DNA from: CAVPRW01 sp046727435 [NCBI: bacterium]
GTDB lineage: Bacteria; Tectomicrobia; Entotheonellia; J063
Length of the DNA: 30,502 nt
Reading direction: 5' to 3'
Assembly (NCBI GenBank): GCA_046727435.1
Contig: JBKPCR010000045.1
Span: 1 to 30,502, forward strand
How positions within the stretch are numbered: position 1 is the stretch's first letter; every line of letters starts with the position of its first letter. This document shows, piece after piece, positions 1 to 7,889 of this stretch. The translations under genes were made by a program, and so were the position numbers. The notes beneath the pieces are model-generated. The model saw nothing but the letters and a program-made list of their open reading frames with translations, ran no database searches and was not told the origin of the DNA.

Positions 1-90
1 TTATGGAGTCCGGTCCATTGGGAAGAGTATCTGTTGCAACTCGAAGACCAGCATACACTGGTCTTGGAGAAGATCGTGAGCCTTCTGTGA
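1..90 (+). CDS. C-terminal end of an unidentified protein (partial)
   Basis: Frame 1 is open from the window edge to a TGA at 88-90 and gives 29 residues rich in Leu and Glu, ending EKIVSLL. No family can be recognised from so short a tail. It may equally be chance, because only 29 codons are visible. Confidence 0.3.
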   Translation, partial: LWSPVHWEEYLLQLEDQHTLVLEKIVSLL

Positions 91-648
91 GGCGGCCACT
101 GTCGCAACCGACGCCACACCCCCAAGCCTCTACCGGCGAGACCTCCCACAGGACTTCCTCCGTCGCCCGCTAGCCTGCCCCTGAATACCATCGCAGATGG
201 TCTCAAGCCTCTGAGAGCAGCTTATCATGGCAGATTTTACGTTCATTTAACTCGGGCAACGGCAAAGTCTCCTGCATCACGACTCACGACTCCCGCCGCA
301 GCCCTGCAAGGTCGCCGCGTGAATCATCGCAGGCGAAATCATGATGGCCACATCATTGAATATGCACAAGACGGCTGTGACTGCCCCGCAGAGGCCTTTA
401 CCTGGGAGCTTTTCCTTCTCTTTTTTCATTGGGGATGGGAAGGTGAATTTACTTTCTTGTGACATGTTTGTCATGCTACAGCAATCTCCCTTATTCATAT
501 CATTGGGCGAAATAACTTAGGGCTTATATGATGAGCAAGGCTTCTTGGGCATAACTGAAATCAGAGGACAACGGGATGCTTCACCGATGGGATATCGCGG
601 GAGAGGTGCAGAGAGATGTACACGAGGCAAGCTGGTCAGCTTGGGGAA
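91..648. other. Non-coding stretch upstream of the HMA-like gene
   Basis: No convincing gene was found in these roughly 560 bases. The longest reading frame is a 73-codon minus-strand one (277-498). It has one hydrophobic stretch but no good ribosome binding site and no recognisable family, so it is not called. Confidence 0.4.
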
Positions 649-676
649 TTGACATGATCGGTCTTGCCCGCACAAT
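649..676 (+). promoter_or_regulatory. Candidate sigma-70 promoter of the HMA-like gene
   Basis: A perfect TTGACA (649-654) is followed after 16 bases by CACAAT (671-676), which matches the -10 consensus at four of six positions. It lies about 50 bases upstream of the ATG at 725, a normal distance. The call rests only on motif match. Confidence 0.45.
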
Positions 677-724
677 TAGTGGGATAAGGTATGAGAAGCC
701 TTCCACAAAGAGAGGAGCACGGGC

Positions 725-1096
725 ATGAGAGGTGTTTCTCCCTACTTCCATGCACTCAATGGTCGGCTGCGGATCAAGGTCTCCAAGGTCAAGGGGTCGG
801 CACAAAAGGCGATGGAGGTCGAACAGTTGCTGCAAGAGATCGAAGGAATCTGGCACGTACAAGCGAACCCCACGACCGGAAACGTCCTTATTCGCTATAA
901 TCCTGACCAAATCGAACAATCCGCAGTGCTCCAGGCTCTGGAGCGTCTGGGCTACCTGCGGCAGGACGAAGTTGTGCAGACACCTGATCGGCACCCTAGT
1001 TGGGCTTTAGGGGAACTTGGCGGGGCGATGGCAGAAACTCTCGTACGCACGACCATGGAGCTGGCGGTGCAACGGCTCGTCAGCGCATTGATCTAA
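725..1096 (+). CDS. Cysteine-less HMA-like domain protein
   Basis: A 123-aa soluble protein. Residues about 8-78 form a ferredoxin-like HMA-type domain. They carry the signature FHALNGRLRIKV at the start of strand 1 and QANPTTGNVLIRYNP in the central strand region, as in the HMA_2 type of domain. The CxxC metal-binding loop of classical HMA domains is absent, and there is no cysteine in the domain. The C-terminal 40 residues (LGELGGAMAETLVRTTMELA...) look like an amphipathic or membrane-associated helix. The start is supported by GAGAGGAG seven bases upstream of the ATG. The same domain occurs in the minus-strand membrane protein at 1677-2216 and at the N terminus of the P-type ATPase, so all three may serve one transport system. 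Direct metal binding is doubtful; a protein-protein role is inferred. Confidence 0.75.
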   Translation: MRGVSPYFHALNGRLRIKVSKVKGSAQKAMEVEQLLQEIEGIWHVQANPTTGNVLIRYNPDQIEQSAVLQALERLGYLRQDEVVQTPDRHPSWALGELGGAMAETLVRTTMELAVQRLVSALI

Positions 1097-1162
1097 CAGA
1101 ATAATCGTCGAGCAGTGATCTGAGCGCAGTCGCAGCAACGATGACGGTCGAGCCATCCCTGA

Positions 1163-1400
1163 TCAGATGGGAACGGACAAACCGACAGCATCCTGGGCCG
1201 AGACTGGCGATGCATGAATTGCGCCGCCCACCACTGCGATCATGTGCCCTTTGGCTTGCAGCTTCCGCTCCACCTTTGCCTTGCGTTCCGGCAGCGCCTC
1301 AGCGATGTAGCGCTCGATCTCTAAGAGCTGAGCCAGTCTTTTCGCCACCGCCGAGTGAACTCCCATTAACATGATAATCTTCGCAATCTCCTTGCCCGCA
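1163..1400 (-). pseudogene. Decayed fragment of a P1B-type metal ATPase
   Basis: The minus frame reads KEIAKIIMLMGVHSAVAKRL, then YIAEALPERKAKVERKLQAKG, then MIAVVGGAIHASPVSAQDAVGL. This aligns by eye with the P-domain end of heavy-metal ATPases (VIMLTGD..., AEVLPEDKA..., VAVVGDGINDSPALAQADVG). Both aspartates of the GDGIND hinge are lost, as is the TGD aspartate, so the remnant cannot be functional. Upstream the frame hits a stop, and no ATPase core, DKTGT or membrane segments remain. It sits between HMA-like genes, which suggests a P1B pump was once part of this cluster. Confidence 0.55.
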
Positions 1401-1406
1401 TTGCAC

Positions 1407-1590
1407 TCACGACCGCCTCGCTAGCATGGCCTGGTTCGTAACGACCAGACTCCGAGTGAGCGAATTGAGCCGCACCTCCTGCACAGTCAGATAATCGCGC
1501 AGCAAATCGGGAATGCTATCGACGAGATTGTTGAAAACTTCTGCGGTCTCCAGACGCAACTTCGCGCCTTTCTGGAGCCTGTGAATTGGA
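1407..1590 (-). pseudogene. Possible HMA-like domain remnant
   Basis: An open minus frame without a usable start encodes AEVFNNLVDSIPDLLRDYL followed by VQEVRLNSLTRSLVV. The latter resembles the central strand of the neighbouring HMA-like domains (VRxNPLTGSVLV). The frame is closed by stops at both ends (the downstream stop is at 1407-1409). It is probably another decayed piece of the metal cluster, but the similarity is short and was judged by eye. Confidence 0.3.
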
Positions 1591-1676
1591 TGGCACTAAA
1601 AGCTTGTGACGACTCTACTCTAGGAGCACTCTTCGTCTGTTGGTAGAGGTCAAAGAGTTGCCCAAGGGTCGTCCAT

Positions 1677-2216
1677 CTACCGAGGGTTGCGAACAACGCT
1701 AGGATTCAGCATAAAAAAGGTGCCGAACGCAAACCAGAGGAGGTCGTACCAGGTCGGGAACACACCTTTTCCTGCGACTAGTACTCCCCGCATACCCAGG
1801 AGCAAAAGAGCTAACGGCAGCAGGAGCTTGAGGTCAAGCCCTCCGGTGGTCTCACCAACTTTGGCATTGAGACTCCCGAAGAAGGTGGCCAGGCGTTCTG
1901 AGAATGAGGTGGCGTTGCCGTTCCCATTCGCCGACGTGAGCCAGTCTTCGAGCTCATGGAACTCCATGTCGGGAAAAAGTGGGCTGAACCACACGGCGAG
2001 CGAGAGAAGGGAATCGAGCGACTCTAATGTTGTCCTATCATACAGTACCAAAACGCTGCCCGTGACGGGGTTTACCTCGACATACTGGATCCCCTGAACA
2101 GTTGAGAGGCGCGCTTGGACCTCCCGCGCTAGGACCGGATTTTCTTTTAAGCGAGATATCTTCACCCGAACTCTACCCGGTATAGCATGGACGACCCTAA
2201 TGTCGCCGGTTCCCAT
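1677..2216 (-). CDS. HMA-like domain membrane protein
   Basis: About 179 aa from the chosen ATG at 2216, which is preceded by GGAAGGGG. An in-frame ATG at 2249 overlaps the upstream gene's stop and is an alternative. Residues about 5-65 form an HMA-like domain: VVHAIPGRVRVKI, then VEVNPVTGSVLVLYD. It lacks a CxxC motif. A linker of about 60 residues follows, then hydrophobic segments around LKLLLPLALLLLGMRG and WYDLLWFAFGTFFML that should anchor it in the inner membrane. It lies directly downstream of the DUF5132-like gene with a gap of about 22 bases, so the two are probably one operon. Likely role (inferred): accessory or scaffold partner of the P-type ATPase of this cluster. Confidence 0.75.
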   Translation of the reverse strand: MGTGDIRVVHAIPGRVRVKISRLKENPVLAREVQARLSTVQGIQYVEVNPVTGSVLVLYDRTTLESLDSLLSLAVWFSPLFPDMEFHELEDWLTSANGNGNATSFSERLATFFGSLNAKVGETTGGLDLKLLLPLALLLLGMRGVLVAGKGVFPTWYDLLWFAFGTFFMLNPSVVRNPR

Positions 2217-2238
2217 CTCCTTCGCCCCTTCCTCGCGC

Positions 2239-2535
2239 TCATGCCTCATTCGGCGTGATAATTCTTGATTCGCTGCTCTCCGTCCGCGGCACAGTCGCGG
2301 CGCTAGCACTTTCTTCCTGCACTTCGGCCACCAAATCGCTGAGTTGCTCACCGGCTTCCGCGACTACTTCGCGGACCGTCGCTGCAACGACGAACCCACC
2401 CTTGATCAGCGCTTTCGCCAGCGGCCGCACCCCAGCGGCAGCGGCCGGCAGCAGAACGGGTGCCGCCAATGCGACGCCTACCCCGACTAGTACCCCCGGA
2501 AGCCCGCCTTTGAGCATATCGTCAAGTAAAGCCAT
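2239..2535 (-). CDS. DUF5132-like small membrane protein
   Basis: A 98-aa protein with a perfect AAAGGAGG ribosome binding site seven bases upstream of its ATG. Residues about 10-35 are a Gly/Ala/Val-rich membrane segment (LPGVLVGVGVALAAPVLLPA). The next part is a probable amphipathic helix (FVVAATVREVVAEAGEQL), ending in a Ser/Thr/Glu-rich tail. The pattern and the gene context fit DUF5132 proteins, whose function is unknown to me. The layout also resembles the mycobacterial PacL (DUF1490) scaffolds that accompany Ctp metal ATPases, but the His/Asp-rich metal tail of PacL1 is absent here. It is transcribed with the HMA-like membrane protein. Confidence 0.7.
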   Translation of the reverse strand: MALLDDMLKGGLPGVLVGVGVALAAPVLLPAAAAGVRPLAKALIKGGFVVAATVREVVAEAGEQLSDLVAEVQEESASAATVPRTESSESRIITPNEA

Positions 2536-2834
2536 GCCAAACCTCCTTTCTCAGATCCAACCTTCTTACTGTGCTCGATACCGGGATTCTGCGCGCCTCG
2601 AAGTAAGATAATATATCACCCTTTTTCGGAAATAACGCCCTAATATGTTCTGTAATGTCACAACTGAACATTATTTCATCCAGATATGGTATCAAGGGCC
2701 TACGTCCCTCTCGGGGGCTGATGTGCGCACATCTGACTGAAGCAGCCGTGCCGACCCCGACCAACATCATAGACAAGGAAGGAGCGAGGCGTTGAGCGCA
2801 ACATGGAGCGCATCTCGCTGTGCTAGGGGTCGCT
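2536..2834. other. Intergenic region holding the promoter of the DUF5132/HMA operon
   Basis: No convincing gene was found. On the minus strand an AT-rich patch around 2607-2617 (GATATATTATC) could serve as a -10 region. An imperfect palindrome lies at 2645-2671, with outer arms ATGTTC (2645-2650) and GAACAT (2666-2671) separated by 15 bases. It is placed where an operator for the DUF5132 gene could sit. Confidence 0.3.
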
Positions 2835-3218
2835 TCAGGATGAGGCTAGGATGCCAATTCTGAGTGCATTGATCCAGGCCCTGAACCGTTCTTGGTCTGC
2901 AGGATCAATTTGGTATACTGCCTCAAAAACCGGCAAGAAGATGCTAGCCAAGACGTGAAGTTCTGGTGGGCTCTTGTCGCGCTCCAAGGACAACGTTGCG
3001 GTGGCGCCACTGACGTCACAAGTCAGTTGCGTCCCATCTTGGGCTTTTTTGAGGTGGGTCAAGGCCATCTGCTGGGAGACTCCTCCTGCTGGCGTCAGAA
3101 TGGACAAGGTGCCGCTCGCATCCGATTCGTCAACCGTCAGCCGCACGATGGAGGCCGTGCCTTCCTGGTCTCGGACCTGGAGAGAAATGTGCTCGGTTGA
3201 ACCCAAACAGTGTGTCAT
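2835..3218 (-). CDS. Unknown 127-aa protein coupled to the metK-like gene
   Basis: The chosen ATG at 3218 overlaps the TGA of the upstream metK-like gene (ATGA), which implies translational coupling; a longer reading frame upstream only shadows metK. I do not recognise the family. The protein appears soluble and beta-rich in its first 90 residues (HISLQVRDQEGTASIVRLTV, then ATATLSLERDKSPPELHVLA). It ends in a helix-like region (LPVFEAVYQIDPADQERFRAW). There is no signal peptide or membrane segment and only two cysteines. Because it is made together with the divergent SAM synthetase, a partner or regulator of that enzyme is a reasonable guess. Confidence 0.65.
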   Translation of the reverse strand: MTHCLGSTEHISLQVRDQEGTASIVRLTVDESDASGTLSILTPAGGVSQQMALTHLKKAQDGTQLTCDVSGATATLSLERDKSPPELHVLASIFLPVFEAVYQIDPADQERFRAWINALRIGILASS

Positions 3219-4420
3219 CTGAATTCTCCTAGCGCTGGTATTTTGTCGGTCACCTCCCATGGTAGGCCGATATCCATCCGGCCTACATGGCCATAAGCCG
3301 CCAGTTTGCGATAGAATCCCCCTTTCGTCAGCGAGGGGAGCTGTCGCAGATTGAACTGCTTGATGATTCCAGCCAAACGGAAATCAAAATGCTTCTTCAG
3401 CAGTGTTGCAATGGCTTCGTCGGAGATTCGGCCGGTACCAAAGGTTTCAACCTGGACACTCACTGGGTGTGAGAGACCGATGGAGTAGCTGAGCTGCACT
3501 TCGCACTCCTCGGCGAGACCGGCTGCAACCACGTTCTTGGCGGCGTATCGGGCGGCATAGGCGCCAACCCGATCGATCCGGCTTGGGTCTTTGCCGCTCA
3601 GGGCCGCCCCGCTATGCCTGGCATATTCGCCGTAGGTGTCGATGGCCGTTTTGCGTCCGGTCAGGCCCGCATGCACAGCAGGGCCGCCGCCAATGAACAG
3701 CCCGTCGGGGTTGATAAAGGTGTAGGTGTCCTTGTCCGGCTTGATTTCCTCCTCTTGAAAGACGTAATCGATGATGGCTTCTTGCAGATCATCCTGGAGC
3801 TGTTGGCAATCAGGCCCACCAGCGACTGTCTGGCGGCCTTGGCTGGCAATGACGGTGATGCTATGAATGCGACGGGGTCGTCGATCGCGGTATTCGACCC
3901 CGACCTGCGTTTTCCCGTCGGGAGTGAGGTAGGGTAAAATCTTTTGCAGCCGAACCGAGGTCAGCCGCCTGGCGAGCTTGTGGGCCAACCAGATGGGTAA
4001 AGGCATCAAAGCGGGAGTCTGATCGCAGGCGAAGCCAAACACCGTGGCCTGGTTCTTGACGGTGAGCCGGTCCATCTCCTCCTCGGACAGAGCTTTCTCT
4101 TCAAACCAGCGGCGGTCATCCGGAGGCATCTCCTGGAGACTAGTGACGATGCTGCTGGTCTTGCCGTTGAAATCTGGTTGTTCATAACCGATCTGCGAAA
4201 TAACCTGCCGGGTGACCTCCGGAATATCGACACTGGCGTTGGTGGCGAACCTGGCGGCGATGAAAACGATAGCTGTGGACACGCCACATTCAGCGATGAT
4301 GGCGGAAGCGGGATCCTGCCGCAAGAAGCGATCCACGATGGCATCGCTGATCTGATCGCACAGCTTGTCAGGATGCCCCTCAGTGACCGACTCTGATGTA
4401 AAGATGAAATTTTTGCGCAT
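3215..4420 (-). CDS. metK: Divergent S-adenosylmethionine synthetase (methionine adenosyltransferase-like)
   Basis: 401 aa, close to the usual MetK length (about 385-400). The family normally makes S-adenosylmethionine from ATP and methionine. Conserved landmarks are TEGHPDKLCDQISDA (H16, D18), TPDGKTQVGVEY (K170), AGLTGRK (R256, K257), SGKDPSRIDR (K277, D283) and AARYAAKNVVAAGLAEECEV. Two signature loops are altered. The canonical GAGDQG loop reads TVKNQA, putting Asn123 where E. coli Asp118 stands. The canonical GDAGLTGRK reads VHAGLTGRK, putting His250 at the Asp238 position. It lies 46 bases downstream of the P-type ATPase gene and overlaps the next gene. It is probably a paralogue with changed or reduced activity rather than the housekeeping enzyme (inference from the substitutions and the context). 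Confidence 0.85.
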   Translation of the reverse strand: MRKNFIFTSESVTEGHPDKLCDQISDAIVDRFLRQDPASAIIAECGVSTAIVFIAARFATNASVDIPEVTRQVISQIGYEQPDFNGKTSSIVTSLQEMPPDDRRWFEEKALSEEEMDRLTVKNQATVFGFACDQTPALMPLPIWLAHKLARRLTSVRLQKILPYLTPDGKTQVGVEYRDRRPRRIHSITVIASQGRQTVAGGPDCQQLQDDLQEAIIDYVFQEEEIKPDKDTYTFINPDGLFIGGGPAVHAGLTGRKTAIDTYGEYARHSGAALSGKDPSRIDRVGAYAARYAAKNVVAAGLAEECEVQLSYSIGLSHPVSVQVETFGTGRISDEAIATLLKKHFDFRLAGIIKQFNLRQLPSLTKGGFYRKLAAYGHVGRMDIGLPWEVTDKIPALGEFR

Positions 4421-4466
4421 ACTGCATTACCCTTTATCGCATAGGCAGCACCGCCCACGCGCCCCG

Positions 4467-7400
4467 TTAGTCGGCGCTGGTCTGGGAATCGCCGACATGT
4501 TTCGTTTTCAGGCTCTTGGATGCTTCATTGATCACGAGGGGAAACAACGCAGAGCCCCCGATCACCAAGCCGTCAAGGAGGTCAATTGGTACAATTCCGA
4601 GAAGGCTCCGGAGCCCCGGAACGAGCAGTGCAAGAAGTTGTACAGTCAAAGAGCCGACCAGCGCCAGATTGAGGTATCGGTTAGGTGGCAGCGGTTCAGC
4701 ACTAAGAACCCGACGTGTTTCCGAGCGGCAGCTGATGGCATGCAGGAGCTGCCCGATCGTCAGGCTTGTGAAGGCTATAGTACTGGCTTGTGGTCCCATC
4801 CCATAGCGTCCCATCCCATAGCCATAGGCGCCCAGCGCACCAGCAGACAAGACGGTCGATTCGAAGGCCATCCTTTTCAGGTCTGCGGTCTGGATAATCG
4901 GATCATCAGGATGGCGCGGCGGCCGGCGCAGCACATCGGGCTCTGGGGGTTCAAGGGCGAGAGCCAGGGCGGGGGCGATGTCGGACACTAGGTTAATCCA
5001 CAACAGCTGCATGGCATTCAGGGGCTGACCCAGCCCGGCCGCGGTGGCGGTGAACATCACCAGGATCTCGCTGAGATTGGTCGACAGCAGAAAGTGGATC
5101 GATTTTCTGATATTGTCATAGATCCTCCTGCCCTCACCGACGGCGATGATCATCGTCTCGAGGTTATCATCCTCCAGAATTACGTCGGCGACCTCATGGG
5201 CCACATCGGTGCCGGTATGCCCCATGGCGATGCCGATGTCAGCAGCTTTGAGCGCTGGGCCATCATTGATACCATCGCCGGTCATCGCTACCACTTTGCC
5301 GGCACGCTGCAACGCCTGCACGATCTCTAGCTTGTGCGCGGGACTGACACGCGCAAAAACGTGCACCCTGGTGGAGAGCGCCTGTAGCACTTCGGGATCG
5401 ATGGGCGTGAGTTGGGTCGAATCCAAGATTTCCAGCGCTCCATCTCGACCCAGGGCCAACTCTTTGGCGATGGTATAAGCTGTGAGGCTCTGGTCACCGG
5501 TCATCATCACCGTGTCGATCCCAGCTTGATGAAAGGTACCGATGGCTTCCTTCACCCCTTGCCTGATGGGATCCGCCATCCCCATCAGGCCTAGCCATAT
5601 CAAACCGTCCTGGACATCGACCTGTGAGTCGTCATGCTCGACATAGGTATACGCTGCTCCGAGGACGCGGAGAGCGCTCCCGGCCATGTGCTCGTTTTCG
5701 GTTTCGATGCGCAGCCGATCCTCATCTGTCAAGGGCATCTGCACGCCGTCTTTAAGGTACCAATGACACATCGCCAAGACTTCCGGTGGACTGCCTTTCA
5801 GCGCCACAAGCCTGCTATCCGAGTTCATGGCATGCACGGAACTCATAAAATTTCTCTGTTCCGCGCGGTGATTGATTCGGAGAAGCGGATACCGCGCTCT
5901 GAGCTCCATGATATCGATACCAGCGCTGATAGCCATATGCAGCAGAGCGCTTTCTGTGGAGGAGCCCTTCAGCACATACTCTCCTCCGTCCCGACTGACC
6001 TCGGTCTCATTGCACAAGATCGCGACATGCATGAGCCGCAGCAACTCATCACACGCGAAGGGGTCGAGGCTTCCGGTGTCGACAAAAAATTTGCCGTCTG
6101 CGACGCTGATGGGCCGCATGCCCGCGTAAATCGAGGCGACGGCCATACGATTCAGGGTCAGGGTACCGGTCTTATCAAGACAGATCGTCTGCACCGAGCC
6201 TAACGTCTCGACCGCCTCCAGGCGGCGCATGAGGACGTGATGCCGCCGCATGTATTGCATGCCGAGGGAGAGGGTAGTGGTGGCCACCGCCGGCAGTCCT
6301 TCGGGAATGGCGGCCACGGCCAGGGAAATGGCGGTCTTGAGCATCGGCACCATGCCATAGCCCCGCAGGATCCCGATGCCGAAGACCAGGAGGCACACAC
6401 CGCTGCCGATGAGCGCCAGTTGCGTGCTCATCTGTTGGAGCTGTCGTTCCATCGGCGTTGTCGGCGGTCTCGCCTCGCCAACAAGGGACTGGATTCTTCC
6501 CATCTCGGTGAATCTGCCCGTTGCGACAACCACCCCAAGTCCCTGTCCGCCCGTTACCAATGTGCCCTTGTAAATCATGTTGAGGCGATCGGCGAGAGGA
6601 ATATCGGCGCGGGGAAGGGCGTCGGTGGTTTTGATGACCGGCATGCTCTCCCCGGTCAGGGCTGACTCGTCGACGCTCAAACGATCGCTCAGCACCAGCC
6701 TGGCGTCGGCGCTCACATAACTGCCAGGCTTGAGCACCAGTAAATCGCCCACGACGACCTCTTCGGCGCCGATTTCCGTCGGCGTACCGCCTCGTATCAC
6801 CGAAGCAGACGGGTGCACCAAGCGCTTGAGCGAGTGAATGATCGTCTCCGATTGATTCTCCGTGCCATACCCGATGGCGGCATTGATGACGACGACCGCC
6901 GCGATCACCAGAGCATCGGCCATTCCTCCAGTGACGAGCGAAAAGCCAGCGCCCACCCCTAAGAGCGCCACAGGCAGTGATTTGAATTGGTCCAAAAAGA
7001 TGCTAAAGCCAGAGCGCGGCAGCGCTTCGGGTAAGAGATTGGGGCCATATTTCCGATAGTTCGCCTCAGCACGCTGTTGGCAGAGTCCTTGGGCGGTCGA
7101 AGTCTCCAACAGGGCGGCGACGGCATCGGCATCCATCTGATGCCAGGAGGCCTCCTTTTGCTCTTCAGCCTGGGCGACGACTCGTCTCAGCGCGTGGCGG
7201 CGCGGCGGCACGGCGGTGGTCTGGGTCTCAGAACTATCGACGTGACCGCCTGGCCCGTTTGCGTTGATGTGGGAAGATCCTCCTGCGTCGTTGGCAGTCT
7301 TATTCCTATACTCCGCAGCGACTCCATCGAGCAGCGCAATAATCTCACACGCGTTCAGGGTAGGATCGAAACGTACGAGGATGTTTCCCGTAAGCGCACT

Positions 7401-7535
7401 CGCTGAAACCGCCCGGATGCTATCAATCGCCATAAGTCTGGCTTCGAGGTGCCGTTTCAGCAACTCTGAGCGATACAGCCCCTCAATTTTGCAGCGGACT
7501 CGCCCGGGTACTGCCGTATGAATCGGCTGAATCAT
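4467..7535 (-). CDS. P2-type cation-transporting ATPase with N-terminal HMA-like domain
   Basis: A 1022-aa inner-membrane pump. Residues about 1-70 are an HMA-like domain (IHTAVPGRVRCKIEGL, then ALTGNILVRFDP) without CxxC. A low-complexity linker to about 125 follows, then the cation-ATPase N-terminal domain. The actuator has ALTGES. TM4 carries VAAIPEGLPAVATTTLSLG (about 410), the SERCA/P2A type and not the CPC of P1B pumps. The phosphorylation site is DKTGTLT with Asp454. The hinge is TGDGINDGPALKAADIGIAMG (about 750). The M6 region LLWINLVSDIAPALALALEPPEP keeps the N and D expected for Ca2+/Mn2+-type P2 pumps. The substrate is therefore likely a divalent hard cation, but it is not proven. 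It is the first gene of the minus-strand run that includes metK. Confidence 0.9.
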   Translation of the reverse strand: MIQPIHTAVPGRVRCKIEGLYRSELLKRHLEARLMAIDSIRAVSASALTGNILVRFDPTLNACEIIALLDGVAAEYRNKTANDAGGSSHINANGPGGHVDSSETQTTAVPPRRHALRRVVAQAEEQKEASWHQMDADAVAALLETSTAQGLCQQRAEANYRKYGPNLLPEALPRSGFSIFLDQFKSLPVALLGVGAGFSLVTGGMADALVIAAVVVINAAIGYGTENQSETIIHSLKRLVHPSASVIRGGTPTEIGAEEVVVGDLLVLKPGSYVSADARLVLSDRLSVDESALTGESMPVIKTTDALPRADIPLADRLNMIYKGTLVTGGQGLGVVVATGRFTEMGRIQSLVGEARPPTTPMERQLQQMSTQLALIGSGVCLLVFGIGILRGYGMVPMLKTAISLAVAAIPEGLPAVATTTLSLGMQYMRRHHVLMRRLEAVETLGSVQTICLDKTGTLTLNRMAVASIYAGMRPISVADGKFFVDTGSLDPFACDELLRLMHVAILCNETEVSRDGGEYVLKGSSTESALLHMAISAGIDIMELRARYPLLRINHRAEQRNFMSSVHAMNSDSRLVALKGSPPEVLAMCHWYLKDGVQMPLTDEDRLRIETENEHMAGSALRVLGAAYTYVEHDDSQVDVQDGLIWLGLMGMADPIRQGVKEAIGTFHQAGIDTVMMTGDQSLTAYTIAKELALGRDGALEILDSTQLTPIDPEVLQALSTRVHVFARVSPAHKLEIVQALQRAGKVVAMTGDGINDGPALKAADIGIAMGHTGTDVAHEVADVILEDDNLETMIIAVGEGRRIYDNIRKSIHFLLSTNLSEILVMFTATAAGLGQPLNAMQLLWINLVSDIAPALALALEPPEPDVLRRPPRHPDDPIIQTADLKRMAFESTVLSAGALGAYGYGMGRYGMGPQASTIAFTSLTIGQLLHAISCRSETRRVLSAEPLPPNRYLNLALVGSLTVQLLALLVPGLRSLLGIVPIDLLDGLVIGGSALFPLVINEASKSLKTKHVGDSQTSAD

Positions 7536-7889
7536 CGATGTCCCATGCCTTTACAGCCGCATGCATACTGCGGACGTCTACGTGCAACCACCGTTCCGGT
7601 TCCCTAAGTGGCCTAGGACCTTCACACTTTGTGCAAGGGCACAAGGCCATCTTGGAGGTGTTTGTCTGAAAGCAGGTACTCGTGAATGTGAACCTGCCTG
7701 AGCCTGCGGCGAATACGGTGCATAAACAGCTCGTGGGTGAAAAGCCCGCTGCTGATGACCATCAGGGAGGGTTGGGATCAGCCACCCCCCGAAGGGCCAA
7801 GACCTTTATGTTCTTGGCTCAGACAATAAGCGTTCAGAAATTGGCGCCTTGCTGGCTATCATAATCTCCCTGTTACCCTGACGCCTCAA
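7536..7889. other. Divergent regulatory region upstream of the P-type ATPase
   Basis: No gene is seen. An inverted repeat lies at 7627-7646: CTTTGTGC and GCACAAGG around a 4-base centre, with a perfect TTGTGC/GCACAA core. It is about 100 bases upstream of the ATPase start on the minus strand and could be an operator. The remainder is unremarkable. Confidence 0.35.

Noticed and set aside
277-498. 73-codon minus-strand frame with a hydrophobic stretch
   Set aside because: No ribosome site at suitable spacing, no family recognised and no operon partner.
581-994. 137-codon minus-strand frame opposite the HMA-like gene
   Set aside because: The plus strand has the recognisable HMA-like domain, a ribosome site and a promoter; the antisense frame has none of these.
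4421-4466. SAM riboswitch before the metK-like gene
   Set aside because: Only 46 bases separate it from the ATPase stop, too short for a SAM riboswitch, and no fitting stem set is seen.
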